Of a stretch of 64,000 nucleotides of DNA, positions 1 to 8,968 are shown piece by piece. The stretch comes from Streptomyces sp. NBC_01298 (GTDB lineage Bacteria; Actinomycetota; Actinomycetes; Streptomycetales; Streptomycetaceae): contig NZ_CP108414.1 of the NCBI RefSeq assembly GCF_035978755.1, positions 868,001-932,000 of the forward strand, in the 5' to 3' direction. The position numbers were made by a program, and so were the translations under genes. Every line of letters begins with the position of its first letter. Position 1 is the stretch's first letter. Below the pieces are notes generated by a model, which saw nothing but the letters and a program-made list of their open reading frames with translations, searched no databases and was not told where the DNA came from.

Positions 1-225
1 GGCGGCGACAGGGCCGCGAACGCGGCCCTCTACCGGATCGTTCTCTGCCGCCTGCGCTGGGACCAGCGCACCAAGGACTACATGGAACGACGCACCAAAG
101 AAGGCCTCTCCAAGAAGGAGACCATCCGCTGTCTCAAGCGGTTCGTCGCCCGCGAGATCTTCCGCGTCCTGACCGCTACCCATGCCGCAACAGCAACCTC
201 AAGTCACCTCACAACCCCTGCTTGA
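1..225 (+). CDS. IS110-family transposase, C-terminal fragment (cut by window start)
   Basis: Frame 1 is open from the first base to TGA at 223-225 (74 codons). It reads as the end of an IS110/IS116/IS902-type transposase: an arginine/lysine-rich helical tail with the words LYRIVLCRLRW, ERRTKEGLSKKE and CLKRFVAREIF, typical of the C-terminal Transposase_20 region. IS110 elements lack long terminal inverted repeats, so the element end cannot be fixed from sequence; it probably lies shortly after the stop, near 240, because the candidate regulatory box of the stress-protein gene begins at 245. Whether the N-terminal half is intact cannot be seen. Family assignment is by recognition of the tail only. 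Confidence 0.75.
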   Translation, partial: GGDRAANAALYRIVLCRLRWDQRTKDYMERRTKEGLSKKETIRCLKRFVAREIFRVLTATHAATATSSHLTTPA

Positions 226-244
226 CATCCATAAGAGCATCCAA

Positions 245-258
245 GGGCCGGCCGGCTC
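245..258. promoter_or_regulatory. Candidate DosR/OsdR-like inverted repeat upstream of usp
   Basis: GGGCCGGCCGGCTC matches the recurring pattern GGNCCGNNCGGNCC at 13 of 14 positions and is centred about 90 bp before the start of the universal stress gene. It is the weakest member of the set, and it lies directly beside the transposase fragment. Confidence 0.4.
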
Positions 259-341
259 CACAACGGACTCCTCGGCCCTCTCGGCACCCGTGGCCGGGGC
301 GGAGCCTGGAACTCACACGTCAACCGAGGGAGATGGGAACC

Positions 342-1217
342 ATGGCCAACCTTGTGACCGCGGGCCTCGACGGCTCGCGCGAAAGCGTCGCGGCGGCCCG
401 ATGGGCCGCGCACGAAGACCACCTCCGAGGGGTGCCCCTGGCCCTGGTCCACGTCGAGGAGTGGCTGGAACAGCCCCCTCTCGCCGTCGCGACCACCGAG
501 GTCCAGCGCCAGTGGGCCGAGGGACTGTTGCGCGAAGCCTCCGAGGAGATCAAGCGGCTGTATCCGGATCTGGAGATCACCTCCCGCCGGCTGTCGGGGG
601 TCCCGGCCACGGCCCTGGCCCACGCGGCCGCCTCTTCGGACATCCTGGTGCTGGGTTCCCGAGGGCTCGGCGGCATCGCCGGATTCGTCCTCGGGTCCAT
701 CGGCGCCGGCACCATCGCCGCGGTCGATCAGCCGGTCGTCCTCGTGAGAGCGCCGCACGGTGAGGCGGCGCCTGCCGAGGGATCCGGTGCCGACGGCCCG
801 GTCGTGGTGGGAGCGGACATCGGGCGCCCGTGTGACGCGCTCCTCTCCTTCGCCTTCGACGAGGCAGCACGCCGCGGGTGCGCCCTACGGGTGCTCCATG
901 CCTGGGCACCACCGCCGATCATCGGCTACGGCCCCCCTCTCGACCCCGGTGCCCAGGAGGAGATCGGGCAGCGGATCGCGACGGCCGTGGAGGAGCTGAT
1001 CCGCCCCTGGTGCGACAAGTACCCCTCGGTGGCGGTAACTCCCGAGGTGCGCATAGGACAGTCCGCGATCCAGCTCGTGGACGCCTCCAAAGGTGCCGCG
1101 CTGGTCGTCGTCGGCAGGCGGATCCGACGGTCCGCCTACGGCACCCACATCGGCGCGATCGCGCACGCGGTCCTGCACCACGCCACCTCGCCCGTCGCCG
1201 TCATCGCCCACGAGTAG
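342..1217 (+). CDS. Universal stress protein, tandem UspA domains
   Basis: 291 residues with two UspA folds. The first half (about 1-140) carries the nucleotide-binding signature GSRGLGGIAGFVLGSIG followed by DQPVVLV. The second half ends with a poorer loop (VGRRIRRSAYG) and SPVAVI, so ATP binding may be limited to the first domain. Proteins of this type are cytoplasmic and accumulate under stress or hypoxia in actinobacteria. The ATG at 342 is chosen because GAGGGAG lies 9 bp upstream; an in-frame ATG at 333 would overlap that site. The gene converges on the glycoside phosphorylase gene with only 8 bp between stops. A second usp lies at 11519-12427. The client or signal is not visible. Confidence 0.9.
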   Translation: MANLVTAGLDGSRESVAAARWAAHEDHLRGVPLALVHVEEWLEQPPLAVATTEVQRQWAEGLLREASEEIKRLYPDLEITSRRLSGVPATALAHAAASSDILVLGSRGLGGIAGFVLGSIGAGTIAAVDQPVVLVRAPHGEAAPAEGSGADGPVVVGADIGRPCDALLSFAFDEAARRGCALRVLHAWAPPPIIGYGPPLDPGAQEEIGQRIATAVEELIRPWCDKYPSVAVTPEVRIGQSAIQLVDASKGAALVVVGRRIRRSAYGTHIGAIAHAVLHHATSPVAVIAHE

Positions 1218-1225
1218 GAGACGGC

Positions 1226-3625
1226 CTAGTCCACGGGAAGCCGGAACCAATGCTCGTCTCCTGCCGCCACCACGACGGCCTGTTCGCCGGGCAGCATGAG
1301 GGCCAGAGGACCTTGGCGGGATTCCGGCACGGTGATGCCGAACCTGCCGTGGAGCAGTCGGACACGGACACCGCGGTGTCCCCGGTGGCAGAGCGTGAAG
1401 GAGACGGGCTCGATCTCCCGTAGGGGGACGGGATCGATGTACAGGCCTTCGGGGCCGGTCTCCAGGCCCGTGACTCCGCGCTCCGCGAGGTCGAGGGTGC
1501 CGGCCATGGCGCCCAGGTGGATCCCCTCCCCGGTGGTCCCGCCCTGAATGTCCGTGACGTCGCCGAGGAGTGCCTCCTGGCAGTACTTCCAGGCGTCCGG
1601 GTCCTTCTGGCGGGCCAGCACCCAGCCGTGGACGAGGCTGCTGAGCGTCGATCCGTGGCTGGTGCGCGGCAGGTAGTACGAGACGGTCTCCCGCCACACC
1701 GCATCGTCGAGCCGGTAGCCGAGCCGGGCGAACAGGCCGTACAGCTCGGCGGGCCGGAAGAGGTGACCGAGCATGATCACATCGGCCTGTTTCGACGCCT
1801 GGTAGCGGTTGACCGTATCCCCTTCGGCTTCCAGGATCCGGTCGAGCCGGCGCACATCGCCGTACCGGGCGCGGTAGGCCGCCCAGTCCAGCTCGGCCAG
1901 GTCTCCGTATCCTTCGAACTGGCTGATGACTCCCCGGTGGAACGGGACGTGCAGGCGGCGGGACACCTCTTCCCAGTGCTCCAGCGCGCCGCGGTCCAGG
2001 GCGAGTCGCTCGGTCAGTTCCGTCCGTCGAGCGGGGGGCAGTTCGTCGAGCAGTTCGAGCCCCTGCTGGATCACCCAGGCGGCCATCACGTTGGTGTAGG
2101 CGTTGTCGTCGATTCCGGGTTCCGCGGCCGCGGGATAGGCGTCGTGGTACTCGTCCGGGCCCAGCACGCCGCGGATGCGGTAGCGCCCCCGTTCCGCGTC
2201 GTAGACGGCGGCGCCGGCCCAGAAGCGGGCGATCTCGAGCAGGAGTTCCGCGCCGGGGCCGTGCATGAAGCCGGTGTCCCCGGTGGCCCGCCCGTAACGG
2301 CAGACGTTCAGGGCTATGGCGGAGCCGACATGGCGCTGCAGGTGCGAGTGGTCGGGAAGCCAGCGGCCCGAGCGGGGATTGAGGTGCAGGGCCTGACTCT
2401 CCTCCTGTCCCGAACTTCCGCTCTGCCAGGGGAACATCGCTCCGCTCTGTCCTGCCAGCCGGGCAGCGTCGCGGGCGGCCGGCAGCCGTCGGTGGCGGTA
2501 CATGAGCAGGGCCCGCGCCACTTCGGGGAAGTGCAGCGTGATGTAGGGCAGGACGAAGAGTTCGTCCCAGAAGACGTGGCCCCGGTAGGCCTCACCGTGC
2601 AGGCCCCGCGCGGGGACACCCACGTCCAGCTCGGCGGTGTGCGGGGAGAGCGTCTGCAGCACATGGAAGAGATGGAGGCGCAGGATCCGACCGGCCTCCC
2701 CCGACACGGTCAACTCGCCCTGCTCCCAGAGCCGTTCCCAGGCCGAGCGCTGTGCCGTGAGCAGGGCCGGGAATCCGGGTGCCCCCGAAGCGTGTTCGAT
2801 CGCGCGCGGCAGGAGGTCTCCGGCCGGCCTGTCGAGGGAGGTGTGCAGGGCCGCGGTCTTCACCACCGTCGCGGACCGTCCGGGAGCCATGGGCAGTCTG
2901 TACGTCTGCGCCGTCCCGGCCGCGGTGTGGCTCGTCATGACGGGTGCGCGAGGTCGGGTGACCGTCCTGACGGCAAGGCCGATTTCAGTGTGGGAGGAGG
3001 TGGTCCGGCAGGTGATCCACGCGACGCCGTGCGGCGCGAAGCCCGTCCGATGGTCCGTGAGGTGGTGGCCGTCGAGCCCGCCGTAACGCTCCACTCCCGC
3101 ATTGGCCACGTCTCCGTCCAGCCCTGATTCCACTTCGATCAGGCCGCTCCATCCGTACGCGTGGAAGGTGGTCCGCTGGGCCGCGAGGTAGGGGTCTCCC
3201 ATGTGCACGACGCGGACGTGCGTGACGCCGAGGCGGCGGCCGCGGCCGTCCTGGAAGAGCATGTGCCGGGTGAGCGTCCCTCGGCGCAGGTCGAGCACCA
3301 CCTCGTAGTGCAGCATGCCGGGGTCGTCGGGAGTCAGCCAGTCGCCCTGGAGACCGTCGTCGGCGATGCAGCGGTACCGCAGCGACGTCCAGTTGGGCAG
3401 GTTGACCATGTCCTCGTTGTCGACCTGCTGTCCGGCCACGTGCGAGGTGAGCCGGTTGGAGCAGCCGGCGGCGTACGTGGCGGGATAGTGCACGGGGCCC
3501 GCCGGGGTCTCGGGGGCCGCACCGCGCGTGGCGAACCTGCCGTTGCCCAGCGTGCACAGGGCTTCGACGAGTCGCTCCGTTTGGGGGTCGTAGTGGTCGT
3601 ACCCCCAGGTCCACGGGCCCGTCAC
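1226..3625 (-). CDS. Glycoside hydrolase family 65 phosphorylase (trehalose/maltose/kojibiose type)
   Basis: 799 residues, the usual GH65 length. An N-terminal beta-sandwich (about 1-270) precedes the (alpha/alpha)6 catalytic barrel. The general acid is E492 in the motif GPDEYHD, and the phosphate-site motif SKQAD follows, so this should be an inverting phosphorylase rather than a hydrolase. It would split an alpha-glucosyl disaccharide with phosphate to beta-glucose 1-phosphate. The substrate (trehalose, maltose, kojibiose, nigerose) cannot be told by eye. The GTG start at 3623-3625 overlaps the stop of the upstream beta-phosphoglucomutase-like gene by 4 bp, which indicates translational coupling and supplies the enzyme for the product. 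Third gene of the operon led by the HTH protein. Confidence 0.88.
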   Translation of the reverse strand: MTGPWTWGYDHYDPQTERLVEALCTLGNGRFATRGAAPETPAGPVHYPATYAAGCSNRLTSHVAGQQVDNEDMVNLPNWTSLRYRCIADDGLQGDWLTPDDPGMLHYEVVLDLRRGTLTRHMLFQDGRGRRLGVTHVRVVHMGDPYLAAQRTTFHAYGWSGLIEVESGLDGDVANAGVERYGGLDGHHLTDHRTGFAPHGVAWITCRTTSSHTEIGLAVRTVTRPRAPVMTSHTAAGTAQTYRLPMAPGRSATVVKTAALHTSLDRPAGDLLPRAIEHASGAPGFPALLTAQRSAWERLWEQGELTVSGEAGRILRLHLFHVLQTLSPHTAELDVGVPARGLHGEAYRGHVFWDELFVLPYITLHFPEVARALLMYRHRRLPAARDAARLAGQSGAMFPWQSGSSGQEESQALHLNPRSGRWLPDHSHLQRHVGSAIALNVCRYGRATGDTGFMHGPGAELLLEIARFWAGAAVYDAERGRYRIRGVLGPDEYHDAYPAAAEPGIDDNAYTNVMAAWVIQQGLELLDELPPARRTELTERLALDRGALEHWEEVSRRLHVPFHRGVISQFEGYGDLAELDWAAYRARYGDVRRLDRILEAEGDTVNRYQASKQADVIMLGHLFRPAELYGLFARLGYRLDDAVWRETVSYYLPRTSHGSTLSSLVHGWVLARQKDPDAWKYCQEALLGDVTDIQGGTTGEGIHLGAMAGTLDLAERGVTGLETGPEGLYIDPVPLREIEPVSFTLCHRGHRGVRVRLLHGRFGITVPESRQGPLALMLPGEQAVVVAAGDEHWFRLPVD

Positions 3626-4377
3626 GGTCGCGCCCCGCAGACGAGGTCGGCGATCGTGAGGAGTTCGGCGGCGACCAGGTCCGCCCCGCGTTCCCGCAGT
3701 GCCCGTTCCGTGTCGGGGTTCTTCGTCCGGTCGAGGCCGATGACGAGGCCGAAGTTGCCGCGTCTGCCTGCTTCGACACCTGCGAGGGCGTCTTCCACCA
3801 CCGCGCAGCGGGCGGGGTCCGTCCCGAGCCGTACGGCCGCTTCGAGGAACAGGGCGGGGTCCGGCTTGCCGGCGAGCCCCAGGTCGGCAGCGTTCGTACC
3901 GTCCACCACGGCGTCGAAGCGGCCCAGCAGGGAGGCCGATCCGAGAAGCGGCCGGGCATGCCGGGAGGCCGATACGGCGGCACAGCACACGCCGTGCGCC
4001 CGCAACCGGGCGAGCGCCGGAGCGACGTCGGTGAAGGCGTGGACGGCCCCGGACCGCAGTCTGCGTACGAACGCCGTCTCCTTGCGCGCGGCCACCGCCC
4101 AGACCGTGTCGTCGCCCGGTGCGTCGTCGGGGCTGCCGGTCGGCAGCTGGATGCCGCGGGAGTTCAGGAAGGAACTCGCCCCGTCCAGCCGGGGCTTGCC
4201 GTCCACCCACCGACGGTACTCACGGTCCGCGTCGAAGGGAGGCTGCCGCCCGTTCCCGGACGCGGCCCAGGCGTCCAGACAGCTGTCGAAGGCAGCCTTC
4301 CAGGCCGCGGCGTGCAGCCGCGCCGAGTCGAGCAGTACCCCGTCCGTGTCGAACACGACGGCGTGCGGGGCGCTCAC
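3622..4377 (-). CDS. HAD-superfamily hydrolase, beta-phosphoglucomutase-like
   Basis: 251 residues. HAD motif I is VVFDTDGVLLDS with the DxD nucleophile/acid pair near the N terminus; a helical cap (about 15-110), AVSASR (motif II), the lysine in AGKPDP (motif III) and VVEDALAGVEAG (motif IV) follow. The family converts beta-glucose 1-phosphate to glucose 6-phosphate, the step needed after GH65 phosphorolysis, and such pairs are commonly adjacent. The GTG start at 4375-4377 overlaps the stop of the HTH gene by 4 bp, and the stop overlaps the GH65 start by 4 bp. An upstream in-frame extension to 4740 runs inside the HTH gene and is rejected. Confidence 0.88.
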   Translation of the reverse strand: MSAPHAVVFDTDGVLLDSARLHAAAWKAAFDSCLDAWAASGNGRQPPFDADREYRRWVDGKPRLDGASSFLNSRGIQLPTGSPDDAPGDDTVWAVAARKETAFVRRLRSGAVHAFTDVAPALARLRAHGVCCAAVSASRHARPLLGSASLLGRFDAVVDGTNAADLGLAGKPDPALFLEAAVRLGTDPARCAVVEDALAGVEAGRRGNFGLVIGLDRTKNPDTERALRERGADLVAAELLTIADLVCGARP

Positions 4378-5054
4378 CCGGATCCCACACGACGGCCGGT
4401 CATCCTGGTGGGGGTAATGGACATCCAGTGCGTACGGGGTCCGCCGGCCCAGGGCAGCGAGCGGGCGACCGAGAACAGGTGGCTGACCCGCGCCCCGTCC
4501 GTGACACCGGACACCTCGCCGACGGCCATGACGCTCCAGCCCGCTCGCATCACGTCGTCGATGTGGTCCACCTCGAAGGCGACCTCGGTCCCGGACGCCC
4601 CGGCGAGCCGCGAGTCGGCCGCCGTACGGAACGCGATCTCGTCTCCCACGACGACATAGTTGACGGGGAAGACGGCGAGTCCTTCCATGCCGGAGAACCC
4701 GACCCGGCCGATGCCATGGGTGGAGAGCAGGCGGAGGCACTCGGCCTCGCTCAACACTTTCGACTCGGAACCGCGCATCGCGGTCCCCATGCCGGGGGGA
4801 CTGCCGGTCGTTCTCCCGGTCAGCTCGGCAACGGTGGTCCCCAGCCCGTCCGCGAGACCCACGAGCATGCCCATGCTGGGCCCCGCCGCCCGCTCCTCCA
4901 CGTAGGCGATGTACGACGCGGCGGCCCCGCAGCGCTCCCCGAGTTCCTCACGCGTGATTCCCAGCTCTTCGCGGCGGGCGCTCACGCGTCGTCCGAGGTC
5001 ACCACGGGCAGCCGGAGCCTTGATCGGGGACGCATCTGCTGTGGTCTCTCCCAT
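4374..5054 (-). CDS. XRE-type HTH domain fused to pyridoxamine 5'-phosphate oxidase-like domain
   Basis: 226 residues. Residues about 15-80 are a Cro/C1-type helix-turn-helix (LGITREELGERCG, ASYIAYVEERAAGPSM). Residues about 95-220 form a split-barrel flavin-binding domain of the pyridoxamine-phosphate-oxidase-like class (GRVGFSGMEGLAVFPVNY; SVMAVGEVSGVT). The pairing suggests a redox- or flavin-responsive regulator. It is first in a three-gene coupled operon with the sugar phosphorylase module. ATG at 5054 is preferred: AGGG lies 10 bp upstream, while the GTG at 5063 would have almost no spacing. A pair of DosR-like palindromes lies about 100 bp upstream. Flavin or PLP binding is inferred. 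Confidence 0.85.
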   Translation of the reverse strand: MGETTADASPIKAPAARGDLGRRVSARREELGITREELGERCGAAASYIAYVEERAAGPSMGMLVGLADGLGTTVAELTGRTTGSPPGMGTAMRGSESKVLSEAECLRLLSTHGIGRVGFSGMEGLAVFPVNYVVVGDEIAFRTAADSRLAGASGTEVAFEVDHIDDVMRAGWSVMAVGEVSGVTDGARVSHLFSVARSLPWAGGPRTHWMSITPTRMTGRRVGSG

Positions 5055-5149
5055 GATCGTCACACCCTTGTCGTTCGAATCCGGTACGGGAACTTGGCGA
5101 CGCGCTGGGCGTCAACCTCAGGCTGTACCCGCCACCGGTGCTCGGCACA

Positions 5150-5185
5150 GGGCCGGACGGTCCCCTACCGGGGCCTGTCGGGCCC
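5150..5185. promoter_or_regulatory. Paired DosR/OsdR-like inverted repeats upstream of the HTH-HAD-GH65 operon
   Basis: GGGCCGGACGGTCC (5150-5163) fits GGNCCGNNCGGNCC exactly. GGGGCCTGTCGGGCCC (5170-5185) is a second, related inverted repeat one turn away. Both overlap the 3' end of the DUF1003 gene. The same two-box layout, with shared flanking words, recurs at 16009-16045. Confidence 0.55.
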
Positions 5186-5671
5186 ATGCGGCCCTCTCCT
5201 CGGGGTGTGACGGTGGAGGCCGGTTTCCCCTGCCGGGGGAAGGGCTGTCATCTCCGGGGCGGCTTCGATTCCGCCGGCCGCTTCCGGAACCAGTCGGCGG
5301 TGAAGTTCCGTGGTCATCGCGTGGATGGCACGGGTCAGTTCCGTATTGGTCTTGAGTTCCAGCTCCTGCTCGACGAAATCGTGGTCGGCCTTCGCCTGCT
5401 GGAACGCTGTCTGCCGGTTCTGTCCGATCATCACGAACGTCGACAGGAAGATCGCCTCCAGGGAGACGACGAGCGTCAGCATCGGCCAGGGATTCGCCTC
5501 CACGAACAGCATCCAGAGGGCGAAGCCGATCGCGTGGAGATAGACGAAGGGCATGGAGCCGGCGAACTTCGTGATCGCGTCAGCGACGCGCGACTGGACA
5601 CCGGCGGCCTGACTCGTGCGGTGTGCGACGACAACCGGATGGTGCCGCGCCTCGTCCTCGGTCGCGTTCAC
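5165..5671 (-). CDS. DUF1003 membrane protein
   Basis: 168 residues. Two close transmembrane helices fall near residues 35-55 (MPFVYLHAIGFALWMLF) and 62-85 (PMLTLVVSLEAIFLSTFVM), followed by the GQNRQ word and an acidic helical tail, the usual DUF1003 layout. Function is unknown; in actinobacteria such genes often sit with stress and CBS-domain genes, as here. The GTG start at 5669-5671 has GAGGAGG about 7 bp upstream; the longer frame to 5902 runs through the divergent promoter and is rejected. A strong palindrome lies about 175 bp upstream, between this gene and the phosphoketolase. Confidence 0.85.
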   Translation of the reverse strand: MNATEDEARHHPVVVAHRTSQAAGVQSRVADAITKFAGSMPFVYLHAIGFALWMLFVEANPWPMLTLVVSLEAIFLSTFVMIGQNRQTAFQQAKADHDFVEQELELKTNTELTRAIHAMTTELHRRLVPEAAGGIEAAPEMTALPPAGETGLHRHTPRRGPHGPDRPR

Positions 5672-5838
5672 CTGCCTGCCTCCTCGGAACGAGCACCCGT
5701 GACACGGCTCTGTGTCCCGCATCGTCTCCACACCATCGGCCCTTCTCGGCGTACCGCCGGAGTCCGCCGTCGGCCGGGGCGGCGTGACCCGGCAGAGACC
5801 CGGCCGCTCACACTCCCCCCTCCGCCGGTGGCGCAGAA

Positions 5839-5854
5839 GGGGCCGACCGGCCCC
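5839..5854. promoter_or_regulatory. DosR/OsdR-like palindrome between DUF1003 and phosphoketolase genes
   Basis: GGGGCCGACCGGCCCC is a perfect 7-bp inverted repeat around AC, centred about 113 bp before the phosphoketolase start and about 175 bp before the DUF1003 start. It is one of the cleanest copies of the recurring motif. Confidence 0.6.
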
Positions 5855-5959
5855 ATGTGGGGGCCGGTCCTGCCCTTCCCGCCTCCGGCCGCGTAGGAGC
5901 ACGGTTCACGCATCGACTCAACCGGCGCATGGCCCGGCCCACGGTTCGAAGGAGCTCTC

Positions 5960-8323
5960 ATGACCACCACGTACCGGATCCCGGAACTGGACGCGCACTG
6001 GCGCGCCGCGAACTACCTGGCCGTCGGCCAGATCTACCTCATGGACAACCCGCTGCTCGCCGAGCCGCTGCGGCCGGAGCACATCAAGCCGCGGCTGCTC
6101 GGCCACTGGGGCACCGCCCCCGGCCTGAACCTCGTCCACACCCACCTGAACCGGGTGATCAAGGAGCGTTCCCTGCAGGCCCTGTGCGTCTGGGGACCCG
6201 GCCACGGCGGGGCGGCCGTCCTCGCCAACTCCTGGCTGGAGGGCACGTACGGCGAGACCTATCCGGACATCGGCCGGGACGCGGACGGGATGCGCAGGCT
6301 GTTCCGCCAGTTCTCCTTCCCCGGCGGCGTACCGAGTCACGTCGCGCCGGAGACGCCGGGCTCCGTCCACGAGGGCGGTGAGCTCGGCTACTCGCTGGCC
6401 CACGCGTACGGGGCCGCCTTCGACCATCCCGGCCTGCTGGTGGCATGCGTCATCGGCGACGGCGAGGCGGAGACGGGGCCGCTGGCCGCCTCCTGGCACT
6501 CGAACAAGTTCCTGGACCCGGTCCACGACGGCGCCGTCCTGCCGATCCTGCACCTCAACGGATACAAGATCGCCAATCCGACCGTGCTGTCGCGGATACC
6601 GGAGCAGGAGCTGGACGCGCTGCTGCGCGGCTACGGGCACGAGCCCCTCTACGTCTCCGGCAGCGACCCCGCCCTCGTCCACCCGGCCATGGCCGGAGCC
6701 ATGGACCGGGCCCTCGACCGCATCCACGCAATCCAGCGGGAAGCGCGGGCCGCCGGCACGGATCCGGGTGCCGAGCGCGCGCCCTGGCCGATGATCGTCC
6801 TGCGGACCCCCAAGGGCTGGACGGGTCCCGCGGCCGTCGACGGGCAACCCGTCGAGGGCACCTGGCGCGCGCACCAGGTGCCGCTCGCCGGGGTGCGCGA
6901 GAACCCCGAACACCTGAGGCAGTTGGAGAGCTGGATGCGCTCCTACCGGCCGGAGGAGCTCTTCGACGCCGAGGGCCGTCCCGTCTCCTCCGTACGGGCC
7001 TGCGTACCGGAGGGGGAGCGCCGCCTGGGCGCGAGCCCGTACGCCAACGGCGGCCGGCTGCTGCGCTCGCTCCCGCTCCCCGCGCTCGACGCGTGGGCCG
7101 TCCCCGTGGAGAAGCCCGGAAGCACCCTGCACGAGCCGACCCGCGTCCTGGGCCGCTACCTCGCGCAGGTCATGGCGGCCACGGCCGGACGACGAGACTT
7201 CCGGGTCGTCGGACCGGACGAGACCGCGAGCAACCACCTCGACGACCTGTACGACGTCACCGGCAAGGCCTGGCAGGGGCTGACGGAGCCCACGGACCAG
7301 CACCTGTCCCGCGACGGCCGGGTCATGGAGATCCTCTCCGAGCACGTGTGCCAGGGCTGGCTGGAGGGCTACCTCCTCACCGGCCGCCACGGACTGTTCT
7401 CCACGTACGAGGCCTTCGCCCACATCGTCGACTCCATGGTCGGCCAGCACATCAAATGGCTCAAGAACGCCCGCGAGCTGAGCTGGCGCGCGCCCGTCGC
7501 CTCTCTCAACTACCTGCTCACCTCGCACGTCTGGCGCCAGGACAGCAACGGCTTCTCCCACCAGGACCCCGGCTTCGTCGACCACGTCCTCAACAAGAGC
7601 CCCGAGGTCGTACGGGTCTACCTGCCGCCGGACGCCAACACCCTCCTCGCGGTGGCCGATCACGCGCTGCGCAGCCGTGACCAGGTGAACGTGATCGTAG
7701 CGGGCAAGCAGCCCTGCTTCGACTGGCTGCCCATCGAGGAGGCCCGCGCGCACGTGGCGCGCGGCGCCGGAGTCTGGGAGTGGGCCGGTACGGACGACGG
7801 CTCCCACGAGCCGGACGTCGTGCTCGCCTGCGCCGGCGACGTGCCGACCATGGAGGTCCTGGCCGCCTCGGCCCTGCTCCGCGAACACCTCCCGTCGCTG
7901 GCCGTCCGGGTCGTCAACGTCGTCGACATCGCCCGGCTGATGCCCCACGAGGAACACCCGCACGGCATGACCGACACCGAGTACAACGCCCTCTTCACCA
8001 CCGACAGGCCGGTGGTCTTCGCGTACCACGGCTATCCGTGGCTCATCCACCGACTCGCCTACCGCCGGACCGGCCACGCCCAGCTGCACGTCCGCGGCTA
8101 CAAGGAGTCCGGAACCACGACCACCCCCTTCGACATGGTCGTGCGCAACGACCTCGACCGGTACCGGCTCGTCATGGACGTCATCGACCGCGTCCCCGGC
8201 CTCGCCGGCCGCGCGGCGGCCCTGCGCCAGACCATGTGCGACGAGCGGATCCGCCACCACGACTGGATCCGTGCCCACGGAACCGACCTGCCGGAGGTCG
8301 CCGACTGGTCCTGGCCCCACTGA
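5960..8323 (+). CDS. xfp: Phosphoketolase (xylulose 5-P/fructose 6-P)
   Basis: 787 residues, full length for the family. It is a thiamine-diphosphate enzyme that splits xylulose 5-phosphate or fructose 6-phosphate with phosphate to acetyl phosphate plus an aldose phosphate. Visible hallmarks are the N-terminal [12 protein letters not shown], the ThDP/Mg motif beginning [12 protein letters not shown] and ending [11 protein letters not shown], and C-terminal [13 protein letters not shown]. The start has AAGGAG about 6 bp upstream. As an acetyl-phosphate-yielding bypass it suits low-oxygen energy metabolism, consistent with the palindrome upstream and the sensor genes next door. Confidence 0.95.
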   Translation: MTTTYRIPELDAHWRAANYLAVGQIYLMDNPLLAEPLRPEHIKPRLLGHWGTAPGLNLVHTHLNRVIKERSLQALCVWGPGHGGAAVLANSWLEGTYGETYPDIGRDADGMRRLFRQFSFPGGVPSHVAPETPGSVHEGGELGYSLAHAYGAAFDHPGLLVACVIGDGEAETGPLAASWHSNKFLDPVHDGAVLPILHLNGYKIANPTVLSRIPEQELDALLRGYGHEPLYVSGSDPALVHPAMAGAMDRALDRIHAIQREARAAGTDPGAERAPWPMIVLRTPKGWTGPAAVDGQPVEGTWRAHQVPLAGVRENPEHLRQLESWMRSYRPEELFDAEGRPVSSVRACVPEGERRLGASPYANGGRLLRSLPLPALDAWAVPVEKPGSTLHEPTRVLGRYLAQVMAATAGRRDFRVVGPDETASNHLDDLYDVTGKAWQGLTEPTDQHLSRDGRVMEILSEHVCQGWLEGYLLTGRHGLFSTYEAFAHIVDSMVGQHIKWLKNARELSWRAPVASLNYLLTSHVWRQDSNGFSHQDPGFVDHVLNKSPEVVRVYLPPDANTLLAVADHALRSRDQVNVIVAGKQPCFDWLPIEEARAHVARGAGVWEWAGTDDGSHEPDVVLACAGDVPTMEVLAASALLREHLPSLAVRVVNVVDIARLMPHEEHPHGMTDTEYNALFTTDRPVVFAYHGYPWLIHRLAYRRTGHAQLHVRGYKESGTTTTPFDMVVRNDLDRYRLVMDVIDRVPGLAGRAAALRQTMCDERIRHHDWIRAHGTDLPEVADWSWPH

Positions 8324-8362
8324 TCTCCCCGCCCGGGGCGGTACGGGTGGGCCGCCCGGGTC

Positions 8363-8387
8363 GGGAAGGTACCGAACGGCCCTTCCC
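8363..8387. promoter_or_regulatory. Imperfect DosR/OsdR-like palindrome upstream of the cNMP-binding/response regulator genes
   Basis: The core GTACCGAACGGCCC (8369-8382) fits GGNCCGNNCGGNCC at 13 of 14 positions and is bracketed by GGGAAG and CTTCCC. It is centred about 65 bp before the cNMP-binding gene. Confidence 0.45.
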
Positions 8388-8439
8388 GGACGGGCCGACG
8401 GCGGTGGAGGGTGGAAGCGGACCCGAACGGAGAACCGCC

Positions 8440-8925
8440 ATGAGCACCTCTTCCCCCCACCGGCTCACCTCCTCCCCCTTGCGCTTCGACCACGCCCTCT
8501 CCCCGGAGCACCGCGGCAGTCTGCTGGCCCTGGCCCACGAGGCGAACTTCGAGGCCGGCGCGCGACTGTTCAACCAGGGCGGGCACGCCGGCCGGTTCTG
8601 GGTCGTCCGGTCGGGCAGCGTCGGCATGGACGTGCACGTACCCGGCCGGCAGGCCGCCGTGGTCGAGACGGCCGGCCCGGGCGAGCTCGTCGGCTGGTCC
8701 TGGCTGTTCCGTCCCTACACCTGGCACTTCGGCGCCGAGGCCATGACGCCGGTGCGCACCGACGAGTTCGACGCCGCCGCCGTACGGGCGCTGATGGACT
8801 CCGACCCCGCACTCACCTCCGCCATGTGGCAGTGGGTGGGGCAGGTCCTCGCCCACCGGCTCGTCTCCGCCCGGATCCGGCTCCTCGACCTGTACGCACC
8901 CCACGGCAGCGGAAGCCGTATCTGA
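8440..8925 (+). CDS. Cyclic-nucleotide-binding-domain protein without a DNA-binding domain
   Basis: 161 residues containing essentially one Crp/Fnr-type cNMP-binding beta-roll (about 20-140): FEAGARLFNQGGHAGRFWVVRSG, shown here across positions 8549-8617, then GPGELVGWSWLF and a C-helix. No winged HTH follows before the stop, so it cannot act as a normal Crp regulator; ligand sensing with a protein partner is a possibility. The start ATG follows a purine-rich AACGGAGAA. It lies 43 bp before the response regulator and probably shares its transcript. Confidence 0.8.
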   Translation: MSTSSPHRLTSSPLRFDHALSPEHRGSLLALAHEANFEAGARLFNQGGHAGRFWVVRSGSVGMDVHVPGRQAAVVETAGPGELVGWSWLFRPYTWHFGAEAMTPVRTDEFDAAAVRALMDSDPALTSAMWQWVGQVLAHRLVSARIRLLDLYAPHGSGSRI

Positions 8926-8968
8926 GACAATTGTCCCCAGACGTATCCGACCCGAGGGTGTGGCGTGG

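Noticed and set aside
5918..8320. 800-codon open frame antisense to the phosphoketolase gene
   Set aside because: Translation is low-complexity and resembles no family; the plus strand gives a complete, motif-bearing enzyme. Long antisense frames are an effect of high GC in the third codon position.
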